This document shows positions 18,975 to 26,729 of a DNA stretch of 64,000 bases, piece after piece. Both the position numbers and the translations under genes were made by a program. The stretch spans positions 3,721,590 through 3,785,589 of the forward strand of contig NZ_CP168006.1 in NCBI RefSeq assembly GCF_041521385.1, written 5' to 3'. Positions within the stretch are counted from its first letter, which is position 1. The number at the start of each line of letters is the position of its first letter. The notes beneath the pieces were generated by a model that was not told the DNA's origin, ran no database searches, and saw only the letters and a list, made by a program, of their open reading frames with translations. This DNA is from Alcaligenes faecalis. Its GTDB lineage: Bacteria; Pseudomonadota; Gammaproteobacteria; Burkholderiales; Burkholderiaceae_B.

Positions 18975-19428
18975 GGAAGCAGCGCCAGAAGAGTCCATAG
19001 CCCAAGCCCAGCAAGCCATTGTGGACAGCTTTCAGTGCCTGGGTGACTGGATGCTGCGTTATGAGTATCTGATTGATCTGGGGTGCTCCTTGCCGGACTT
19101 TCCCGAAACATGGCGTACGGAGGCGAATCGCTTGCACGGCTGTCAGGCACAAGTGTGGATGGTGTCTGAATTGCGTGATCACAGGCTGTTTTTTCAGGCT
19201 CGTAGTGATTCCGCCATTGTTACGGGCTTGTTGGCTTTATTGATGAAGGTGTATTCGGGGCGTCTGCCTGAAGAAATCCTTTCCCATCCGCCCGACTTTT
19301 TACGGGCAATTGAACTGGAGCAGCACTTGTCACCGAATCGCGCCAATGGCCTGTTTCACATGATGGAGCGGATTCGTTTGATGGCACAAGACGCTCTGGA
19401 TGTAGAAGCTGCCAAGGCAAAACCATGA
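18967..19428 (+). CDS. sufE: SufE-like sulfur acceptor
   Basis: Starting at GTG 18967 the product has 153 residues of the SufE family: [15 protein letters not shown], then the acceptor Cys in [10 protein letters not shown], then [16 protein letters not shown]. SufE takes persulfide sulfur from a SufS/CsdA cysteine desulfurase for Fe-S cluster assembly. No desulfurase is nearby. The frame is open further upstream inside yidD, but that part is not family sequence. It overlaps yidD by 8 bases and the dihydroorotase gene by 4 (ATGA), so it is part of the zinc-response operon. Why a Fe-S factor is here is unclear. Confidence 0.85.
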   Translation: MDKEAAPEESIAQAQQAIVDSFQCLGDWMLRYEYLIDLGCSLPDFPETWRTEANRLHGCQAQVWMVSELRDHRLFFQARSDSAIVTGLLALLMKVYSGRLPEEILSHPPDFLRAIELEQHLSPNRANGLFHMMERIRLMAQDALDVEAAKAKP

Positions 19429-20819
19429 CGCCAGAAACTCCGAAGGCCCCTACCTCCCAGACTGCAGAAACCGCCAGGCAGCAAAATTTGCGTCATGCCG
19501 ATTTGCTGCTCTGTGGCGGCACGGTAATGACCCCTAACGGAGCCGAACATATCGATATTGCCTGTGTGCAAGGCCGGATTATGGCTCTGGGCGATTTGCG
19601 GCCCAGTTGGAGCGCAGACGGTGTGCTGGACCTTACGGGGTTGCACGTATTGCCAGGGGTGATAGACAGTCAGGTGCATTTCCGAGAGCCGGGGCTGGAG
19701 CACAAAGAGAATCTGGAAGCGGGTACACGGGGCGCGGTCCTGGGCGGGGTGACGGCGGTTTTCGAGATGCCCAACACGCATCCCTTGACCTTGGGAGCTG
19801 CTGATTTGCAAGCCAAGCTGGATGCCGCTCAAGGCCGTAGCTGGTGTGATCATGCCTTTTATATCGGTGGTTCTGCCTTGAATGCCGAGTCCTTGCAGGA
19901 ATTGGAGCAGCTCCCAGGCTGTGCAGGTATCAAGGTCTTTATGGGCAGCTCTTTTGGAGACTTATTAGCGGATGAGGACGACGTCCTGCGTCGCATCCTG
20001 CGTCATGGCCGCAGACGGCTGGCGGTGCACGCGGAGGATGAAGCCAGGCTGCGTGAACGCAAACATATCGCCCTGGATAGCGGCGATGTGCGCCAACATC
20101 CGGTTTGGCGCGATGTGGAAAGTGCCTTGAAGGCCACCCAACGCATTGTGCATCTGGCGGCAGAGGTGAATCGCCGTTTGCATGTGCTCCACGTGTCTAC
20201 CGCAGAGGAAATGCAGTTTCTGGCTGCACACAAACACCGCGTGACAGTAGAAGTGACCCCGCATCATTTAAGCCTGCAAGCCCCGGAATGCTATGAGTGT
20301 CTGGGCAGTCTGGCGCAAATGAATCCCCCGGTGCGCGAGCAAGCCCATCAGGATGCGCTATGGCAAGCGATTCGATCGGGTGTAGTGGATGTCATCGGCA
20401 GCGATCACGCGCCCCATACCTTGCTGGAAAAATCCCAGGCCTATCCCGCTTCACCCAGCGGTATGACTGGCGTGCAAACCTTGCTGCCCGTGATGTTGAA
20501 CCATGTCCATGCAGGCCGTTTAAGCCTGCAACGGCTAGTGGATTTGACCAGTGCCGGGCCTGCCCGGATTTTTGGTCTGGAAGGCAAGGGACGCATTGCT
20601 GTGGGCTGTGATGCGGATTTCAGCATTGTGGATGTGAAGGCGCGGCGCCGTATCCGCAATGACTGGATTGCCAGTGTTAGCGGTTGGTCTCCCTATGACG
20701 GCACGCCGGTGGTGGGCTGGCCGATTCACACCATTGTGCGCGGTCACTGTGTGGTTCGTGATGAAGCCTTGGCAGGGCAAGCACAAGGCAGGCCGCTGCG
20801 TTTTCTGGAAGTCCCTTAG
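19425..20819 (+). CDS. pyrC: Dihydroorotase paralogue of the zinc-response operon
   Basis: This 464-residue amidohydrolase has the dihydroorotase framework: GVIDSQVHFREPG near residue 80, EMPNTHP, AGIKVFMGSS, HAED, HVLHVST and GSDHAPHT. It should close carbamoyl-aspartate to dihydroorotate in pyrimidine synthesis. The first metal-binding motif reads QVH, not the usual HVH, so one classical zinc ligand is Gln; other dihydroorotase subfamilies share this form. It overlaps sufE by 4 bases. PyrC paralogues are recurrent members of Zur-controlled COG0523 clusters. A non-catalytic or differently metallated enzyme is possible. Confidence 0.82.
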   Translation: MTPETPKAPTSQTAETARQQNLRHADLLLCGGTVMTPNGAEHIDIACVQGRIMALGDLRPSWSADGVLDLTGLHVLPGVIDSQVHFREPGLEHKENLEAGTRGAVLGGVTAVFEMPNTHPLTLGAADLQAKLDAAQGRSWCDHAFYIGGSALNAESLQELEQLPGCAGIKVFMGSSFGDLLADEDDVLRRILRHGRRRLAVHAEDEARLRERKHIALDSGDVRQHPVWRDVESALKATQRIVHLAAEVNRRLHVLHVSTAEEMQFLAAHKHRVTVEVTPHHLSLQAPECYECLGSLAQMNPPVREQAHQDALWQAIRSGVVDVIGSDHAPHTLLEKSQAYPASPSGMTGVQTLLPVMLNHVHAGRLSLQRLVDLTSAGPARIFGLEGKGRIAVGCDADFSIVDVKARRRIRNDWIASVSGWSPYDGTPVVGWPIHTIVRGHCVVRDEALAGQAQGRPLRFLEVP

Positions 20820-20844
20820 CCGCCTATTCAGCAAGGAGTGCGCC

Positions 20845-21303
20845 ATGACGGATTCAAAAGAGCTTAAAGAGCGTGGCCTGAAGGTGACCACCGCCCGTAT
20901 TCAGATTCTTGAGATTTTTCAGGCCCCCGGCATTCGTCATTTGACGGCGGACGATGTGTATCGCCAATTGATACGACAAGGCAGCGAGATTGGCCTGGCG
21001 ACCGTCTACCGCGTGCTGACTCAGTTGCAGCAGGCAGGTTTGTTAAAGCAGGTTTATTTTGAATCCGGCCGGGCGCTCTATGAGCTGGATGATGGCGAGC
21101 ACCATGATCACCTGATCTGCACGGACTGCGGGCGTGTGCAGGAATTTCATGACAAGGCCATCGAGCAGCGACAAAAAGCGATTGCTCAAGAACGAGGTTT
21201 TCAGATTCTGGAGCATAGCCATGTGCTGTATGGCCGTTGCCTGACACCGGATTGCGAATATCGCCCGGAACCCATGATGACAAGGAAGAAACGTGAAGAC
21301 TGA
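20845..21303 (+). CDS. zur: Fur-family metalloregulator, probable Zur
   Basis: This 152-residue Fur-family repressor has an N-terminal winged HTH ([30 protein letters not shown]) and a dimerisation domain with HHDHLIC, the CTDC pair, and a second Cys pair in RCLTPDC. The sequence is nearer to Fur than to enterobacterial Zur. The location inside an operon of zinc-sparing genes argues for zinc sensing, as in other Burkholderiales where a Fur paralogue acts as Zur. I chose the ATG at 20845, preceded by AAGGAG. It overlaps hisI by 11 bases. It likely represses its own operon through the palindrome at 16267. Confidence 0.72.
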   Translation: MTDSKELKERGLKVTTARIQILEIFQAPGIRHLTADDVYRQLIRQGSEIGLATVYRVLTQLQQAGLLKQVYFESGRALYELDDGEHHDHLICTDCGRVQEFHDKAIEQRQKAIAQERGFQILEHSHVLYGRCLTPDCEYRPEPMMTRKKRED

Positions 21304-21808
21304 AGGACAAGACACAAGGTCTGCTGAAAATACGGCAGTACACATGAGCCGCCGAATTTCGGTAGAGCAAGTGGAAGAGGGCTATGAGCTGGCCCCCAAG
21401 TTTGACGAGCATGGCCTGATTGCCTGCATCACGACAGACGCTAATAATGGCGAGGTCTTGATGCTGGGTTACATGAACCGGGAGGCCCTGGAAAAAACCA
21501 TACAGACAGGGCAAGCCCATTACTGGAGCCGCTCGCGTCAAACGCTCTGGCATAAAGGTGCCAGCAGCGGACTGGTGCAGACGGTAGAGGAAATGCGTAT
21601 CGACGACGACCAGGATGCTGTGTGGTTACGTGTGCGGGTAGCCGGTTCCAGGGCCAGTTGCCACGTGGGCTATTACTCCTGTTTCTACCGGCAGGTGCCG
21701 ATGGGCGCCAAGCGCAGCAAGGGTCAGGATCTGGTCTTCGTGGAGTCCACCAAGACCTTTGATCCGAAAGCTGTGTATGGCGATGTGCCTAATCCTACCG
21801 TGCTTTAA
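21293..21808 (+). CDS. hisI: Phosphoribosyl-AMP cyclohydrolase paralogue
   Basis: This 171-residue protein is HisI-like, the third step of histidine synthesis: [11 protein letters not shown], then [17 protein letters not shown], then the C-terminal Cys pair in [11 protein letters not shown]. The usual D-C-D-x-D zinc/magnesium motif reads D-D-D-Q-D, so one of the three conserved zinc-ligand Cys residues is Asp. With its place in the probable Zur operon this suggests a form that needs less or no zinc. It has an N-terminal extension of about 25 residues; an ATG at 21344 (MSRRISVEQ) is an alternative start. Its stop overlaps the convergent MFS gene. Confidence 0.85.
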   Translation: MKTEGQDTRSAENTAVHMSRRISVEQVEEGYELAPKFDEHGLIACITTDANNGEVLMLGYMNREALEKTIQTGQAHYWSRSRQTLWHKGASSGLVQTVEEMRIDDDQDAVWLRVRVAGSRASCHVGYYSCFYRQVPMGAKRSKGQDLVFVESTKTFDPKAVYGDVPNPTVL

Positions 21809-23037
21809 TTGATTTTGTTTCTGGTCGTACTGCGGGTAAGCAAGGCAACCAGCACCAGGAGTGCGCAGACCAGCATATAGGGAACGCCGGGGGAAACTTC
21901 GTACAGCAGGCTTCCGGCCAGTGGCCCAAGGACGATGCCCAAGCCTTGGGCTGCCCCGATAGAGCCCGCTGCGGAACCTTGTTCATGAGGTTCGACGGCA
22001 TTGGCCGCTAAGGCGGAGAAAGCGGGGAAAATCCAGCCCATACCGCCTGCGGCAAAGAAGTAGCAGACCATGAGCATCCATTGGCTGTCGGCCAGGGCTA
22101 CCGCCCCAAAACCTGCGGCACTGATCAATCCACCCACCTGAATTAGACGTTGTGGTGACCAGGATAGTTTGCGCACGATCAATTGCGAGGCAATCAAGCC
22201 TACACCGACCAAGGTCAAAGCAAAACCGGCTGCTTGGGCTGCGGCTTCTGGACCCAGCCCCAGACGGTCAATGGCAAAGAAACCGACAGCGATTTGTCCG
22301 ATCGCCACGCTGAACATGGCTGCAAAAGCAACGAGCATGGCTTGTCGCAGTCGTGGGTCGTTCAACCGTAGGCTGGTGGGTTTCTGGTTGTTTACGACCG
22401 TGCTGCGTGGCAAGCGGTACCAGAGGATACCCAGCGCCAGCAGGGGTAGCAGGGCTGTCAGATACAGCGGAAGATCCAGACCGTATTGTGCCAGCATGGC
22501 CGCCATGGCCGGGCCCGCTACCAGGCCAATTCCGTTGGCGGCACCCAGCGAAGCCATGACGCTTGCCCGCCGTTCCGGGGGGATGTGGTCGGCAATCAAG
22601 GCTTGGCTGGTGGTGGGAATGGCCGCGAAGAATCCGCCGACTGCTCCGCGTGTAATCAGGAGTCCAACAAATACTACCCAGGCAGGAGCCTGGAAGTGCA
22701 GAGATAGAATGAGAACGGCGCACATGGCCCAGTAGACCAGCATGAAGCCGCCCACTCCGGCCAGTAAAACAGGCCTGCGTCCACGGCTATCGCTCAGGGA
22801 GCCCCAGTGCCGTGACAACAGCATCCACAAGACGCCGCCTACCGTGACGACAGCGCCCGCTTGCCACGGCGGGAGTTGCAGGGAGCGGGCAATAGGTCCG
22901 ATCAGGGCCACAAAGGCCATCATGGCCATGGTGCAGCTCATGTAGGCCAGCATCAATGGCTTGAGGTGAAAGGGGGGCGCGTTGCCTAGTGAAGGAGCCA
23001 CATCTGTGGGGGCGGTGAGGGGCGTGTCCTGAGTCAT
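21805..23037 (-). CDS. MFS transporter, probably iron-regulated exporter
   Basis: This 410-residue inner-membrane protein has about 12 hydrophobic segments and the loop 2-3 MFS signature [14 protein letters not shown]. The N-terminus has about 25 cytoplasmic residues before the first helix. It resembles multidrug and siderophore exporters of the DHA1 group; I cannot assign a substrate. A near-perfect palindrome matching the Fur box lies 58 bases upstream of the start, so iron-dependent expression and siderophore export are plausible. It is convergent with hisI. Confidence 0.8.
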   Translation of the reverse strand: MTQDTPLTAPTDVAPSLGNAPPFHLKPLMLAYMSCTMAMMAFVALIGPIARSLQLPPWQAGAVVTVGGVLWMLLSRHWGSLSDSRGRRPVLLAGVGGFMLVYWAMCAVLILSLHFQAPAWVVFVGLLITRGAVGGFFAAIPTTSQALIADHIPPERRASVMASLGAANGIGLVAGPAMAAMLAQYGLDLPLYLTALLPLLALGILWYRLPRSTVVNNQKPTSLRLNDPRLRQAMLVAFAAMFSVAIGQIAVGFFAIDRLGLGPEAAAQAAGFALTLVGVGLIASQLIVRKLSWSPQRLIQVGGLISAAGFGAVALADSQWMLMVCYFFAAGGMGWIFPAFSALAANAVEPHEQGSAAGSIGAAQGLGIVLGPLAGSLLYEVSPGVPYMLVCALLVLVALLTRSTTRNKIN

Positions 23038-23094
23038 AAGAATCGTGATCGCTAAAGCGCCATGAAAGGAAAGAATCCGGGATTAAGATATTTT

Positions 23095-23113
23095 GATATT
23101 GAGACTCAATATC
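23095..23113 (-). promoter_or_regulatory. Fur box upstream of the MFS gene
   Basis: GATATTGAGACTCAATATC is a perfect 19-base palindrome (8-base arms, 3-base centre) and matches 15 of 19 positions of the Fur consensus. It is 58 bases upstream of the MFS ATG. The rest of the gap to 23319 shows no gene. Confidence 0.7.
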
Positions 23114-23319
23114 ATTACCTAAATGTCAGGATTACGCTAGCAGAGTGACAAAAAAAGTTTTTTGGATGCTGGCCTCAACATTGTTTGTACGTGGATCAGA
23201 TCGCCATGCCCAGGGTGGCCCAGGCTCGGGCGATTGCGTCAGTCTGCCTTGTGGGGAGCGGTGTGCGGCGTATGGCCTTGCTGATATTGAGTTGTTTGCT
23301 TGGCAGAACCGCTTTTATT

Positions 23320-24138
23320 TCATGATGAAGGCTGGTTCTGTGGCCATAAGGCATGGAAGTGATGGACTGGACCTTGCCCCAGGCCGATCTGCAATTGGTC
23401 GGCTGCGGCCAAAGCGCCATTCAGGTATTCCTTGGCCAAGCCCACTGCAACCGGTACGCTGCGGCCCGGTAGCAGGGCCGCAATGGCGGAGGACAGTGAG
23501 CAGCCCGTGCCATGCGTGTTGCGTGTCGGGATGCGTGGCGACTGAAATACATGGCTTTGCCCCTGGCCTTGCAGCAAATCCACACTGTCTGGGCCATCTA
23601 GATGGCCGCCCTTGAGCAGTACCCATTCAGGGCCTAACAAGCATAGCTCGCTTAAGGTACTTTGCATCGCTTGCAGCGAGGCGGGTTCGGGTTTTTGTAG
23701 CAGATCGCCCGCTTCGGGCAAGTTGGGGGTGAGCAGGGTACACATGGGTAGTAGCCTGTCGCGCACGATGGACACGGCTTCGGGGCTGAGCAAACGATCC
23801 CCGCTTTTGGCCACCATGACCGGGTCCAGCACAATCGGGCAATCCAGGCCATGATGGCGCAGGCGGTCTGCAATCGCTTCCGCAATCCCTGCATTGGCAA
23901 TCATGCCGATTTTGATGGCATCCACGCGCACATCATCAAACACTGCATCCAACTGGTCGGCCACAAAGTCTGGCTCCAGCGCCACAAAACGCCGCACGCC
24001 CTGGGTGTTTTGTGCGACCACGGCCGTAATCACGCTCATGCCGTAGGCGCCCAAGGCGTACATGGCTTTCAGATCAGCCTGAATACCGGCACCGCTGGTT
24101 GGGTCCGTGCCTGCAATACTCAAGACATTCGGAATCAT
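23320..24138 (-). CDS. thiD: Hydroxymethylpyrimidine/phosphomethylpyrimidine kinase
   Basis: This 272-residue kinase phosphorylates HMP and HMP-P in thiamine synthesis. The N-terminus [19 protein letters not shown] and the C-terminal [14 protein letters not shown] with the catalytic Cys region are typical of ThiD, as are [11 protein letters not shown] and LTPNLPEA. It starts at 24138, overlapping the Nudix stop by 4 bases. It is therefore the second gene of a transcript whose leader carries a TPP riboswitch. Confidence 0.95.
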   Translation of the reverse strand: MIPNVLSIAGTDPTSGAGIQADLKAMYALGAYGMSVITAVVAQNTQGVRRFVALEPDFVADQLDAVFDDVRVDAIKIGMIANAGIAEAIADRLRHHGLDCPIVLDPVMVAKSGDRLLSPEAVSIVRDRLLPMCTLLTPNLPEAGDLLQKPEPASLQAMQSTLSELCLLGPEWVLLKGGHLDGPDSVDLLQGQGQSHVFQSPRIPTRNTHGTGCSLSSAIAALLPGRSVPVAVGLAKEYLNGALAAADQLQIGLGQGPVHHFHALWPQNQPSS

Positions 24139-24608
24139 GCGCGGCCTGCCTGTTCTTGGTTGGCAGCCAGCGCCAGTGCCTGACGGGCAACCCGGACCAC
24201 ATCAAAGCTTTGTGCCACATCCAGGCTGTCCAGCTCGTCATGGCTAAACCAGCGTGCATCCAGGGCATCATCCCCCGCTTGCGGTTCGCCTTGCTGCCAG
24301 CGGAACAGCACGGCAATCAGGATGAAATGCGAATAGGCCAAAGGTGTGGTGCTGGGCTCGCGGTCAAATACATCCAGCGCATCAAAGACCTGCAAGGCCT
24401 GGCCTTTTACGCCGGTTTCTTCGGCCAGTTCCCGATGAGCCGCCGCCATGATGGTTTCGCCCGCGCGAATCTTGCCGCCCGGAAAGGCCCAGCGTCCAGC
24501 ATCGGGCCGATTGGCGCGGCGTATCAGCAAAATCCGGTCTTGATGGATGACGGCAGCCAGGGTGGCAGTAATAGGGCCGACAGGGGGGGGAGAGTGGTCG
24601 GAAGACAA
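24135..24608 (-). CDS. Nudix hydrolase in a thiamine operon
   Basis: This 157-residue protein shows the Nudix box: GGKIRAGETIMAAAHRELAE followed at once by ETG, near residue 45. Nudix enzymes cleave nucleoside-diphosphate-type bonds. Being first in a TPP-riboswitch transcript with thiD, it may clean up damaged thiamine diphosphate or act on pyrimidine intermediates, as described for other thiamine-linked Nudix enzymes. A general 8-oxo-dGTP or ADP-ribose hydrolase is the alternative. The start at 24608 is about 55 bases below the riboswitch. Confidence 0.82.
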   Translation of the reverse strand: MSSDHSPPPVGPITATLAAVIHQDRILLIRRANRPDAGRWAFPGGKIRAGETIMAAAHRELAEETGVKGQALQVFDALDVFDREPSTTPLAYSHFILIAVLFRWQQGEPQAGDDALDARWFSHDELDSLDVAQSFDVVRVARQALALAANQEQAGRA

Positions 24609-24661
24609 GATAGCAACTCCTAGTCAAGGACAGCCATCCGGCAGCAAGCGGCGAGCAGGTA

Positions 24662-24768
24662 CAGACCCGTCCCTTCGCCGGCATGACCCGGATCAGGTTC
24701 AACGGGTCACTGCGGTGCAATCTGCTCGGGCAGTTTCTCAGCCTGCTCGCCAGGCTCCCCTCGGTGAA
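24662..24768 (-). promoter_or_regulatory. TPP riboswitch (THI element)
   Basis: Read on the minus strand, the element has the THI-box landmarks: CACCGAGGGGAGCC, then the conserved CTGAGA at 24741-24736, then GACCCGTTGAACCTGATC and the GGGTCATGCCGGCGAAGGGA closing segment. It precedes the Nudix-thiD transcript, which should be shut off when thiamine diphosphate is plentiful. A small GACCG/CGGTC hairpin followed by TTTT lies upstream at about 24770-24793. Confidence 0.95.
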
Positions 24769-24816
24769 AAGACCGCTCTTGTTAAAACGGTCTGGGCGAG
24801 TATACCTGTCTTTAGC

Positions 24817-25206
24817 CTATAACTCCCCCGTCAAAAACTGCGCCCGCCCACGCCCGAAGGACCAGTCTGCATCGCTGTTCTCGACCAGAGCAATGATCAG
24901 ATCATTGGGCGAGACGCCACAGTTCTGCTCCAGCCGCTCTGCCAGCAAACGGTAGAACTGAACTTTTTGATTCTCGCTGCGCGGGCGGGACACGATGTGC
25001 AGCAGTACCACCTTGTCGCTACGCGGATAGCCCAGGCCGGTGTCTTCCTGTATCAGCTCGCCGGGACGATGCTGGGTCACGCACTGGTAGCGGTCGCTGG
25101 CGGGAACATCAAAGGCTTGCACCATGGCTTGATGCGCGGTGTCCAGCAGCAGGCGCAGTTCTTCGTCGTTGCGGCCTTGGATCAGATCAAATTTCAGTAA
25201 TGGCAT
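24817..25206 (-). CDS. Tautomerase-superfamily protein
   Basis: This 129-residue protein begins MPLLKFDLIQGR; removal of Met would expose the Pro1 catalytic base of the tautomerase/malonate-semialdehyde-decarboxylase superfamily. ERLEQNCGV and the C-terminal DWSFGRGRAQFLTGEL are typical of a widespread group of unknown substrate. It is 6 bases after the globin-like gene on the same strand, so the two are probably one transcript. Cytosolic. Confidence 0.85.
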   Translation of the reverse strand: MPLLKFDLIQGRNDEELRLLLDTAHQAMVQAFDVPASDRYQCVTQHRPGELIQEDTGLGYPRSDKVVLLHIVSRPRSENQKVQFYRLLAERLEQNCGVSPNDLIIALVENSDADWSFGRGRAQFLTGEL

Positions 25207-25212
25207 GATGGT

Positions 25213-25599
25213 TCATTCTTGATTGAGACTGCGGTCTGCAAGGCCGCCGGAAGTGATAGCCATATCGTCGTAAATCAGACGTTCGGCTTCGATTAGCAAA
25301 TTCGACAACTGTTGATAGGCGGCGACCCATCTATCTATGAGCTCGTTGCCTGTCATCCTTGCGATCAGCTCTTCGCGTATGGCTTGCAGCTGGCAAGTGC
25401 CCATCATTGGGTCATGCTCGGGCTGGGCCTGTAGAGCGAGGTGATTGTTGGCGATCTGGCTGACCAAGGGGCTTATCGGTGGGGAGTCGCGCAGTATCAA
25501 TTCATAAAAATAGGTGGTCAGGGCTTTGTCGCCGCTTGCCAGCAGCGGGGCAGCGGTCTTGATGATGTCGCGTTGAGCGTCCGTCACCATAAGATTCAA
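25213..25599 (-). CDS. Globin with internal deletion (flavohaemoglobin-type haem domain remnant)
   Basis: The 128-residue product starts like a flavohaemoglobin globin domain (TDAQRDIIKTAAPLLASGDKA, then the YFYELIL segment with the B10-type Tyr) and ends like one (IANNHLALQAQPEHDPMMG with the proximal His, then LQAIREEL and ELIDRWVAAYQQLSNLLIEA). Between them about 35 residues usually covering the CD region and distal E helix are absent: RDSPPI joins directly to SPLVSQ. The reductase domain is also absent. The frame is intact, so it is either a decaying gene or a reduced globin. It is upstream of the tautomerase gene. Confidence 0.6.
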   Translation of the reverse strand: MNLMVTDAQRDIIKTAAPLLASGDKALTTYFYELILRDSPPISPLVSQIANNHLALQAQPEHDPMMGTCQLQAIREELIARMTGNELIDRWVAAYQQLSNLLIEAERLIYDDMAITSGGLADRSLNQE

Positions 25600-26180
25600 A
25601 AGCCGGGCAAGACGTGGCTTTTTTTACAGTGTTCAAGATAGGCAGCTGGGCGAGTCATGGTTTCAGTCTCCAGGTTTGAGGGCGGGATAGCAGGGCTATC
25701 GATAGGGAAGATAGAAGACTGAATGAATCAAGTAAAATGATGAATAATGATTCTATGAATCACTAATAATGATAAGAAAGAGATTCATGTAGGCGAGGCC
25801 TGGACGAGCCTGCGGTTTCTTGCGAACTACAGCGGGTGTTACTCGTTGCCCTTGGACGGCTTGATGATGAAGGATGCACGCCTGCGGCGTGGCGTTCTGA
25901 GAAGAATTTCCTGTTGATAAATCACTAAAAAAGATTTTATTAATCAGTATTCATCATTTTACTTGATCAGTTGCTGCGCCTATCGTCAGGGCTTCTAAAC
26001 GACGGTTCTTGGCACAGCCAAGGCTCTGAGGCCACTGTGACACAGGCCCAGGCCTGCAGGCGACAAGCTGACTGCCGAAACTGGCCGCTTGTACCTGTTG
26101 GGCAGGTGGCTCACGACGTATCACTCTCGGTATTGCACTGTAGAGGACTTGCCCCCGGTGAGCTTTTCAAGGAGCTAATC
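25600..26180. other. Divergent promoter region between globin-like gene and cytochrome b561
   Basis: These 581 bases contain no supported gene. The centre is AT-rich and carries a long inverted repeat (arms at 25724 and 25942) and a TGATTC-TAT-GAATCA palindrome at 25748-25762. Both flanking genes start outward from it, so it probably holds two promoters. An open frame from 25971 runs into cytochrome b561 but matches no protein before 26181. Confidence 0.5.
25724..25969. repeat. Long inverted repeat flanking 190 bases
   Basis: The 29-base arm at 25724-25752 is repeated in inverse orientation as 28 bases at 25942-25969, with one indel and one mismatch; both contain CAAGTAAAATGATGAATA or its complement. 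The arms face the divergent genes on either side. They may be duplicated operator-promoter elements or ends of a tiny mobile element; no target duplication was seen. Confidence 0.65.
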
Positions 26181-26726
26181 ATGCAATTGCGAGACAACGG
26201 ACTCAGGTTCTCGCCCATCACTATTGTGCTGCACTGGCTTGTTGCGGCCTTGCTGTTTTCCATTCTGGGCTTGGGGGTGGCCATGGCCCAAAGCCCCGGC
26301 GATGCGCGATTGGTACAGCTGCAAAATCTGCTGGGGACGCTGTTGTTCCTGATTTCCATCTACCGCTTCTGGGCGCGGGTGACGTCTTTTCACCCCTTGC
26401 CGGTGGGTTCGCCCAACCCGGTGGAGGTAATAGTGGCCCGTTCCGTGGCGACAGCCCTGGCTTTGGCGATGGTGCTGCTGCCTGTCGCCGTCTGGCTATC
26501 CCGTGCGGCGGCTGGCGTAGCGGTGGAGCTGCCCGGTGGCCTGGCCTTGCCGACCTTGATCAGACCGAATGAGCAGGTCAAGGCGGTGGTCGATGTGCTG
26601 TTCAATATTGGCGCCACCGCTTTCCTGGCGGGGCTGGCCTTGCACCTTTTCGGGGCATTCAAAAACCATTTCGTACTGAAGAATCTGGCCCTGCGGCGCA
26701 TGCTGGGCAAACAGGTGGAGTTGTAA
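26181..26726 (+). CDS. Cytochrome b561-family membrane protein
   Basis: This 181-residue protein has four hydrophobic segments and the bacterial cytochrome b561 pattern: FSPITIVLHWLVAALLF with a haem-ligand His near residue 18, a YRFWARV loop, and LALHLFGAFKNHF near the C-terminus with further His. It should carry electrons across the inner membrane. I chose the ATG at 26181, which follows AAGGAG at a good distance. It is 3 bases upstream of the nitronate monooxygenase gene, and the two are likely co-transcribed. Confidence 0.85.
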   Translation: MQLRDNGLRFSPITIVLHWLVAALLFSILGLGVAMAQSPGDARLVQLQNLLGTLLFLISIYRFWARVTSFHPLPVGSPNPVEVIVARSVATALALAMVLLPVAVWLSRAAAGVAVELPGGLALPTLIRPNEQVKAVVDVLFNIGATAFLAGLALHLFGAFKNHFVLKNLALRRMLGKQVEL

Positions 26727-26729
26727 ATC

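Noticed and set aside
22169..22735. 188-codon frame on the plus strand
   Set aside because: It is a Pro/Ala/Arg-rich shadow of the MFS gene on the other strand.
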